DNA of 5,865 nucleotides, taken from positions 1-5,865 of the forward strand of contig CALVVH010000058.1 of NCBI GenBank assembly GCA_944363805.1. Reading direction: 5' to 3'. The DNA is from an uncultured Bacilli bacterium (GTDB taxonomy: Bacteria > Bacillota_I > Bacilli_A > RF39 > UBA660). The position numbers and the translations under genes are program-made. Each line of letters opens with the position of its first letter. Position 1 is the stretch's first letter. The notes below the pieces were generated by a model that saw nothing but the letters and a program-made list of their open reading frames with translations, was not told where the DNA came from and made no database searches. Shown here in pieces: positions 1-3,323 of this stretch.

Positions 1-92
1 GTTCTAAGTGTGGCTCATTACATGACCGTGATGTTAATGCAAGTGTAAATATAATGTTTGAAGGTTTAAAAATGTATTTAAATAGATTATAA
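1..92 (+). CDS. tnpB: TnpB RNA-guided nuclease, C-terminal end (partial, cut by window edge)
   Basis: TnpB proteins of IS200/IS605-type transposons are RuvC nucleases guided by an omega-RNA; Cas12 effectors descend from them. Only the last 30 codons are present, read in the frame starting at base 3 and ending at TAA 90-92. They show the end of the zinc ribbon (SKCG; the two preceding bases, gt, fit the end of a TGT Cys codon, giving CSKCG). Then comes HDRDVNASVNI, the family's RuvC-III motif, in which an Asp of the DRDxNA core is catalytic. The tail after it is short (MFEGLKMYLNRL), as expected for an intact C terminus. Whether the missing N-terminal part is intact cannot be judged here. No tnpA is visible. 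The structured RNA-like stretch immediately downstream supports the assignment. Confidence 0.9.
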   Translation, partial: SKCGSLHDRDVNASVNIMFEGLKMYLNRL

Positions 93-216
93 TCTAAATA
101 GATGAACAAAAAAAGTAGGGTGGCGACCATCCAAAGTTGGTCTATGGAGAGTCTGAAGGACTCTATGAAGTAGAAATGCCTTGTAGTGATGCAAGGATAG
201 TCAAACTTGTTTGACT
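93..216 (+). ncRNA. putative omega-RNA (reRNA) scaffold and 3' UTR of tnpB
   Basis: The omega-RNA of TnpB systems comes from the 3' end of tnpB and the following non-coding transposon end, and its guide is the host sequence beyond that end. This interval has no ORF and a run of hairpins. GGGTGG 118-123 pairs with CCATCC 127-132 (one G-U, 3-base loop). AGAGTC 148-153 pairs with GACTCT 159-164. CCTTG 179-183 pairs with CAAGG 192-196. AGTCAAAC 199-206 pairs with GTTTGACT 209-216. Position and hairpin density fit the family, and the identification follows from TnpB context rather than a sequence match. The 5' boundary probably lies inside tnpB. The 3' boundary is uncertain: either a TCAA-type end near 204 or a point just after the last hairpin. 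Confidence 0.65.
199..216 (+). repeat. perfect 8-bp hairpin at the transposon right end
   Basis: AGTCAAAC and GTTTGACT form an exact 8-bp stem with a TT loop, followed by a short T run (216-219). It could be the subterminal hairpin recognised by a Y1 transposase, the last stem of the omega-RNA, or a weak intrinsic terminator for tnpB. The sequence does not separate these roles. Confidence 0.65.
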
Positions 217-240
217 TTTGTTCTATGTGTTTAATTTATA

Positions 241-249
241 TGATATAAT
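241..249 (+). promoter_or_regulatory. extended -10 promoter for the Ppx/GppA-like gene
   Basis: TGA followed by TATAAT (244-249) is a textbook extended -10 element (TGnTATAAT), predicting a transcript start near 256. No good -35 lies 16-18 bases upstream. The TTGACT at 211-216, inside the transposon hairpin, is 27 bases away, which is too far. Extended -10 promoters can work without a -35. Confidence 0.55.
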
Positions 250-257
250 CTAAGTAT

Positions 258-263
258 GGTGAT
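258..263 (+). promoter_or_regulatory. ribosome binding site GGTGAT that favours the ATG at 268
   Basis: GGTGAT matches the 3' half of the full anti-SD complement (AGGAGGTGAT). Aligned to the 16S tail it places ATG 268 at normal spacing. It overlaps the alternative upstream ATG at 256, which has no SD of its own and lies at the predicted transcript start. Confidence 0.5.
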
Positions 264-267
264 AAAT

Positions 268-1167
268 ATGGAAGAATTTGTTATAGTAGAAGTAGGTAGC
301 ACTAATACTAAAGCCTATTTATGTAATGCTACTGAAGTAAAAAATTTATGCTTTAAAACTATTGAATTTAAAAATAATTATAAAAAAGATAATACACTAA
401 ATGCCCAAGATAAAGCAAAATTATTTAACTTTATTGCCGAAATTCCCAATAATAATATCTATGTCTTTGGCACTAGCATTTTTAGAAGCCTATCTAATAA
501 TCAAAAAGATGCTTGGTTACAAGAGTTTAAAGATAAGACAACAATCGATTTTCATATAGTAACAGCTGAAGAAGAGAACAAATATACTGTTTATGGAGCA
601 ATCAGTAAAGTAAATTACCCTAACAATGTGGCTGTCATGATTGGTGGTGGTGGTTCTACAGAACTAGCCATAACAAATAATGGGCGAATCATTGAAACTG
701 CCAATTACAATTTTGGGGCTATGGACATATCAGATAATTATCCCGATTTGCGAAGCGATAAGGTGATAACCCCATATGATAAAATGATTACCGAAACAAA
801 AAGTTTAGTAAATAAGCCCAAGAATAACGCAGATGTTCTGATTTTGGCTGGTGGAGATTATATTTATTTTTATGAGGAATTAAATTATCCCGTTGCTAAA
901 AATACCCTTTGGAGTGATGAATTAGAGCCCTACATGTTGGATATTCCCACGATGGATAAATTAGATAGAGATTTCTTTTATAATAAGTCCTTAAATGATA
1001 TATGTTTAAGAACTAATAACGAAGGCTGGTGGCGAGGAGCTCGTGGCATGCGTATCTGTGTTAAAGCACTAGTTGATATCCTTAAAGTTAAATATATCGT
1101 TCCCACTCGTATATCGATGGTGTATGGCATTAAAGAGGCAATAAATAGTGGGAAATTCGCAAAATAA
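268..1167 (+). CDS. Ppx/GppA-like phosphatase-family protein, possibly catalytically altered
   Basis: This is a 299-residue protein of the ASKHA-fold Ppx/GppA family (exopolyphosphatase / pppGpp phosphohydrolase), normally a cytoplasmic enzyme acting on polyphosphate or (p)ppGpp. Family landmarks appear in order: phosphate-1 loop VEVGSTNTK (7-15), GTSIFRS (68-74) in place of T-A-x-R, TAEEE (99-103) in place of the catalytic-Glu motif, IGGGGSTE (125-132) in place of DIGGGSTE, NFGAMDIS (148-155), LAGGDY (193-198) and PTRISMVYG (279-287) in place of the RADVI-x-AG motif. Length fits the short, single-module members. Oddities: the first Asp is Glu, the Asp before the glycine loop is missing, the loop has four glycines, and the Asp after the late Arg is Ser. 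The fold is well supported but activity and substrate are uncertain. Start 268 is chosen for the GGTGAT site; 256 would add MVIN. It has its own promoter and is separated from trigger factor by a 58-base spacer that carries a second promoter. Confidence 0.8.
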   Translation: MEEFVIVEVGSTNTKAYLCNATEVKNLCFKTIEFKNNYKKDNTLNAQDKAKLFNFIAEIPNNNIYVFGTSIFRSLSNNQKDAWLQEFKDKTTIDFHIVTAEEENKYTVYGAISKVNYPNNVAVMIGGGGSTELAITNNGRIIETANYNFGAMDISDNYPDLRSDKVITPYDKMITETKSLVNKPKNNADVLILAGGDYIYFYEELNYPVAKNTLWSDELEPYMLDIPTMDKLDRDFFYNKSLNDICLRTNNEGWWRGARGMRICVKALVDILKVKYIVPTRISMVYGIKEAINSGKFAK

Positions 1168-1168
1168 A

Positions 1169-1197
1169 TTGCTAATTTTAAATATTTATAATATAAT
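1169..1197 (+). promoter_or_regulatory. promoter of trigger factor
   Basis: TTGCTA (1169-1174) and TATAAT (1192-1197) are 17 bases apart, a near-consensus sigma-A promoter. It predicts a start near 1204 and a leader of about 22 bases. A second TATAAT overlaps at 1187-1192. Confidence 0.65.
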
Positions 1198-1209
1198 AAT
1201 AATTGCTTG

Positions 1210-1218
1210 AAGGAAGGA
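1210..1218 (+). promoter_or_regulatory. ribosome binding site of trigger factor
   Basis: AAGGAAGGA lies 7 bases before ATG 1226. It is a strong site that settles the start codon and agrees with the start of the ribosome-binding domain. Confidence 0.7.
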
Positions 1219-1225
1219 TTAATTT

Positions 1226-2473
1226 ATGAAAAAAAATGTACATGAAATTGAAATTAAATTAGATAAGGAATGGAAAAGCGCTTTAGATGCGACATTCAAA
1301 AAGAAAAATAAAGAAACAAAAATCGACGGTTTCCGCAAGGGTGCTGCTCCTAAAGATGTTTATTTAAAACATTTTGGCATTGAATCATTATATATGGATG
1401 CTGTAGATGCTAGCATTTCTGTTGCTTACAAAAAAGCTTTAGATGAACACAAACTAGTTCCTGTTGTTGAACCAAAAGTCGATGTAACTGGTATAAGCGA
1501 TTCTAATGTTATCTTTAAATTTACTATTATAACTAAACCAGAAGTAACTTTAGGGGAATACAAAAACTTAAAAGTTAAAAAAGAAAAAGTTACTGTAAGT
1601 GATGAAGAAATCAAACACGAAATCGATCACTTAAGAGAACACTTAGCAGATGTTGTAGTCAAAGAAGATGGTGTTGTTACTGAAGGTGACACTGCTGTCA
1701 TCGATTTCACTGGCTTTGTTGATGGTAAAGAACTTGAAGGTGGTAAAGGAGAAAACTTCCCACTTGAAATTGGTAGCCATTCATTCATTCCTGGTTTTGA
1801 AGAAGGCCTTGTTGGTTTAAAAGTTGGAGAAGAAAAGACTTTGGAACTTAAGTTTCCTGAAAATTATATGGAAGACTTAAAAGGTAAAGATGTAACTTTC
1901 AAAGTAAAGGTAAATGAAGTAAAAACTAGAGTATTGCCAGATATCAATGAAGACTTTTTTAAAGATTTAGGTTATGACGATGTTAAGACTGAAGCTGAAC
2001 TAAAATCCAAAATCAAAGCAGAAATTGAACATCAAAAAGAACATCAAGCTGAAGATGAATTCATCGACAAATGTTTAGCAGCAGCTGCTAAAAATATGAA
2101 AGTTGATATCAACGAAGAAATAATTGAAGATGAAGTACATCGCATGATTGACGAATACGCTCGTCAACTTCAAATGCAAGGAATGAACATCAATGATTAT
2201 TACAAAATGACTGGTACAACTGAAGAAGTTTTACATAAAATGATGGCACCAGAAGCCGAAAAAAGAGTACAATACCGTTATTTAATTGAAGGTATTGCAG
2301 ATGCTGAAAATCTTAAATTTACCGAAGAAGAAATCAAAGCAAGAGCTGAAGAAATGGCTAGTCAATTCGGAGTATCCGTTGAAGAACTTGTCAAAGTTTA
2401 TGGTTCTATGGATATCATCGAATACGACTTAAGAATGCATAAAGCTTTGGAAATTCTCAAAGAAAACAACTAA
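1226..2473 (+). CDS. tig: trigger factor (ribosome-associated chaperone and peptidyl-prolyl isomerase)
   Basis: Trigger factor docks at the ribosomal exit tunnel, shields nascent chains and isomerises prolyl bonds in the cytoplasm. The 415 residues show all three parts. The N-terminal ribosome-binding domain (about 1-110) carries the docking signature GFRKGAAP at 35-42. The FKBP-type PPIase domain spans about 151-233, from VTEGDTAVIDFTG through PLEIGSHSFIPGFEEGL to FKVKVNEVK. The helical C-terminal chaperone domain (about 240-415) is rich in Glu and Lys. Length is close to the usual 420-430 residues. The N terminus is about 8 residues shorter than in E. coli, which the strong SD at 1210-1218 supports as genuine. 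The gene has its own promoter and terminator and appears monocistronic. In many Firmicutes tig is next to clpX; it is not here, as an HTH gene follows. Confidence 0.97.
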   Translation: MKKNVHEIEIKLDKEWKSALDATFKKKNKETKIDGFRKGAAPKDVYLKHFGIESLYMDAVDASISVAYKKALDEHKLVPVVEPKVDVTGISDSNVIFKFTIITKPEVTLGEYKNLKVKKEKVTVSDEEIKHEIDHLREHLADVVVKEDGVVTEGDTAVIDFTGFVDGKELEGGKGENFPLEIGSHSFIPGFEEGLVGLKVGEEKTLELKFPENYMEDLKGKDVTFKVKVNEVKTRVLPDINEDFFKDLGYDDVKTEAELKSKIKAEIEHQKEHQAEDEFIDKCLAAAAKNMKVDINEEIIEDEVHRMIDEYARQLQMQGMNINDYYKMTGTTEEVLHKMMAPEAEKRVQYRYLIEGIADAENLKFTEEEIKARAEEMASQFGVSVEELVKVYGSMDIIEYDLRMHKALEILKENN

Positions 2474-2502
2474 AAAAGATGAACCGCAATTCATCTTTTT
2501 TT
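2472..2502 (+). terminator. intrinsic terminator of trigger factor
   Basis: GATGAA (2478-2483) pairs with TTCATC (2490-2495) around the loop CCGCAA. The stem extends by six A-T pairs (A 2472-2477, T 2496-2501) and runs into seven Ts. It begins within the stop codon. The A tract on the other side means it could also work on the minus strand. Confidence 0.9.
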
Positions 2503-2513
2503 AAAGCTTCACT

Positions 2514-2529
2514 TAACCATATATGGTTA
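2514..2529. promoter_or_regulatory. 16-bp perfect palindrome, candidate operator
   Basis: TAACCATATATGGTTA is its own reverse complement. It lies between the tig terminator and the HTH gene at 2577, about 50 bases before its start, where an autoregulatory XRE protein would bind. No T run follows, so it is not a terminator. Binding is inferred. Confidence 0.5.
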
Positions 2530-2540
2530 GGAATAATTGC

Positions 2541-2571
2541 CCACTTATTGATACACTATATTAATGAGTGG
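2541..2571. promoter_or_regulatory. 9-bp inverted repeat over the HTH gene promoter and start region
   Basis: CCACTTATT (2541-2549) and AATGAGTGG (2563-2571) are inverted copies with one G-U-type mismatch and a 13-base spacer. The spacer holds the best -10 candidate, TATATT (2557-2562), with only weak -35 options. The right arm contains the only SD-like bases (GAGTGG, 2566-2571) for ATG 2577. It may be an operator, or a structure limiting translation if transcription starts upstream. Confidence 0.45.
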
Positions 2572-2576
2572 TTGAA

Positions 2577-2816
2577 ATGAAAATAAGTGATGCGGTATCC
2601 CAAAAATTACTACAGATATGTAGTGAGAAGAACATATCTGTAAATCGGTTAGCCATAATTTGTTGTCTTACTCAAAGTACAGTACAAAACATAATTGATG
2701 GCAACTCAGCTAATCCTAAATTACTTACAATAGTAAGAATTTGCGATGGCTTAAATATTTCTTTAAAAGACTTTTTCGATGATGATTTATTTAAAGACAT
2801 TGATCGAGAAGACTAA
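2577..2816 (+). CDS. small XRE-family HTH transcriptional regulator
   Basis: This 79-residue protein is essentially one Cro/CI-type DNA-binding domain. SVNRLAIICCL (21-31) fits helix 2, TQSTVQNIIDGN (32-43) the recognition helix and turn, and PKLLTIVRICDGLNISLKDFF (47-67) the closing helices with the usual LxDFF end. The acidic tail (DDDLFKDIDRED) has no recognisable effector or dimerisation domain. The start is taken as ATG 2577, because the weak SD-like GAGTGG precedes it; GTG 2568 would add three residues and has no SD. Its stop overlaps the shared terminator, and the gene is convergent with a second XRE gene. Targets are unknown. The palindrome at 2514-2529 and the repeat at 2541-2571 suggest autoregulation. 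Small stand-alone regulators of this kind are common in phages, integrative elements and chromosomes, so context alone does not settle its role. Confidence 0.85.
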   Translation: MKISDAVSQKLLQICSEKNISVNRLAIICCLTQSTVQNIIDGNSANPKLLTIVRICDGLNISLKDFFDDDLFKDIDRED

Positions 2817-2847
2817 AACATCCGAGATATTTGTTCTCGGATGTTTT
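2815..2847. terminator. shared bidirectional terminator between convergent HTH genes
   Basis: AAAACATCCGAGA (2815-2827) and TCTCGGATGTTTT (2835-2847) form a perfect 13-bp stem with a 7-base loop, ending in four Ts on each strand. It overlaps the stop codons of both flanking genes (TAA 2814-2816 plus; TAA 2848-2846 minus), so one compact element serves both. Confidence 0.9.
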
Positions 2848-3085
2848 ATATTTCTTTTCTATCGATATTTTTGCTTGATAATACTTTACTATTATCTTTT
2901 TTATTTACAAATAGTATTTCATAATTACATACTTCGGCAATTTTTTCAATATTTTCAAAGTTTATATCAGTTTTTTCTCTTTCATAATCACTTAAAGTAC
3001 TTCTGCCAATAAAAATTTTTTTGCTCAATTGTTCTTGTGTAAGATTATTTTCTCTACGCATCGTCTTTATAATTTTTCCAATCAT
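2846..3085 (-). CDS. XRE-family HTH regulator, divergent from the surface-protein gene
   Basis: This 79-residue protein has a classic HTH_3 domain. MIGKIIKTMRRENNLTQEQL leads into LTQEQLSKKIF (15-25), the recognition region GRSTLSDYEREKT (27-39) and NFENIEKIAEVCNYEILFV (42-60). The basic tail (KKDNSKVLSSKNIDRKE) has no effector domain. The reading frame stays open upstream to 3238, but the start is set at 3085 because GGAGGA (3096-3091) lies 5 bases before that ATG and the family domain begins there. It is divergent from the large exported protein and shares a promoter region with a strong inverted repeat (3114-3145), so it probably represses both itself and that gene. The recognition-helix region differs from that of the neighbouring HTH protein, so they are not recent duplicates. 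Confidence 0.9.
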   Translation of the reverse strand: MIGKIIKTMRRENNLTQEQLSKKIFIGRSTLSDYEREKTDINFENIEKIAEVCNYEILFVNKKDNSKVLSSKNIDRKEI

Positions 3086-3090
3086 TTCTA

Positions 3091-3096
3091 TCCTCC
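3091..3096 (-). promoter_or_regulatory. ribosome binding site of the minus-strand HTH gene
   Basis: GGAGGA on the minus strand lies 5 bases before ATG 3085. It is the only strong SD in this frame and rejects the longer reading from 3238. Confidence 0.75.
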
Positions 3097-3113
3097 ATGT
3101 ACAATTGTCGCAA

Positions 3114-3145
3114 ATTTCCACAAATAATACTTGAAATGTGGAAAT
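3114..3145. promoter_or_regulatory. candidate operator: perfect 9-bp inverted repeat between divergent promoters
   Basis: ATTTCCACA (3114-3122) and TGTGGAAAT (3137-3145) are exact inverted copies separated by 14 bases. The centre holds the plus-strand -35 (3131-3136) and the minus-strand -10 candidate (3129-3124). The arms are about two helical turns apart centre to centre, which suits a dimeric or tetrameric XRE protein. Binding is inferred. Confidence 0.6.
3124..3129 (-). promoter_or_regulatory. -10 candidate of the minus-strand HTH promoter
   Basis: Read on the minus strand this is TATTAT (5 of 6 to consensus), predicting a start near 3117 and a leader of about 30 bases before ATG 3085. 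No convincing -35 was found, so it is tentative. Confidence 0.35.
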
Positions 3146-3159
3146 ATCCGGAGTATAAT
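3131..3159 (+). promoter_or_regulatory. promoter of the exported FN3 protein
   Basis: TTGAAA (3131-3136) and TATAAT (3154-3159) are 17 bases apart, close to ideal sigma-A spacing. The predicted start is near 3166, giving a leader of about 59 bases. The right arm of the inverted repeat lies in the spacer, so a bound regulator would block polymerase. Confidence 0.75.
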
Positions 3160-3198
3160 TTATATATAATATGCGGAGATATTCGACAAAATATACTC
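3151..3198. repeat. GAGTATA / TATACTC inverted repeat around the start of the leader
   Basis: GAGTATA (3151-3157) and TATACTC (3192-3198) are 7-bp inverted copies 34 bases apart. The left arm overlaps the -10 element, so it cannot form an RNA hairpin in a transcript starting near 3166. If meaningful it acts at the DNA level, but chance is possible in such A+T-rich DNA. Confidence 0.3.
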
Positions 3199-3211
3199 TC
3201 ATATATAGAAT

Positions 3212-3216
3212 AGGAG
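3212..3216 (+). promoter_or_regulatory. ribosome binding site that sets a GTG start
   Basis: AGGAG lies 8 bases before GTG 3225. The in-frame ATG at 3171 has no SD and falls only about 5 bases after the predicted transcript start. GTG 3216 overlaps the SD itself. Confidence 0.75.
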
Positions 3217-3224
3217 TGAAAGAA

Positions 3225-3323
3225 GTGGAGAAGTCCAAGAAGAAAAGTATTATTTTTATGGGGATTGGGGAGTTAACATTAATTGTAGTAGTATTAAGCG
3301 CAACTTATGCATACTTTGTTGCC
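3225..3323 (+). other. SipW-type signal peptide / membrane segment
   Basis: Residues 1-33 have a basic start (KSKKKS), a hydrophobic core (IIFMGIGELTLIVVVL) and SATYAYF, the pattern processed by SipW-type signal peptidases in TasA and camelysin relatives. The core contains one Glu, which is unusual. No signal peptidase gene is in the window. Confidence 0.7.

Larger units (their letters stand above)
1..216 (+). mobile_element. right end of an IS200/IS605-family (IS605 or TnpB-only) element
   Basis: The tnpB 3' end plus the hairpin-rich non-coding tail form the right half of an IS605-group element, whose ends carry subterminal hairpins instead of terminal inverted repeats. Two right-end positions are plausible: after TCAA at 201-204, which follows the CCTTG/CAAGG hairpin by four bases, or downstream of the perfect 8-bp hairpin 199-216. 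The left end lies outside the window. The element finishes roughly 50-65 bases upstream of the next gene. Confidence 0.6.

Noticed and set aside
93..216. Riboswitch upstream of the Ppx/GppA-like gene
   Set aside because: The hairpins directly follow tnpB and fit the omega-RNA and transposon-end position. The gene's own promoter lies downstream of them.
211..240. TTGACT at 211-216 as a -35 supplied by the transposon end
   Set aside because: The good -10 (244-249) is 27 bases away, and the only hexamer at proper spacing (TTTATA, 235-240) matches the consensus poorly.
1426..1614. 62-codon open frame on the minus strand
   Set aside because: It lies wholly inside trigger factor, has no SD and shows no recognisable protein features; it is a shadow frame.
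2779..3012. 77-codon plus-strand frame rich in Phe, Tyr and Leu
   Set aside because: It overlaps the end of one HTH gene and the antisense of the other, and runs through the terminator stem. Its apparent hydrophobicity comes from antisense A+T-rich DNA.
3171..3224. N-terminal extension of the exported protein from ATG 3171
   Set aside because: There is no SD, it starts about 5 bases after the predicted transcript start, and the added residues precede the basic start of the signal peptide. GTG 3225 has AGGAG at ideal spacing.
3086..3238. N-terminal extension of the minus-strand HTH protein up to 3238
   Set aside because: It would read through the divergent promoters and operator. The XRE domain begins at ATG 3085, which has GGAGGA 5 bases upstream.
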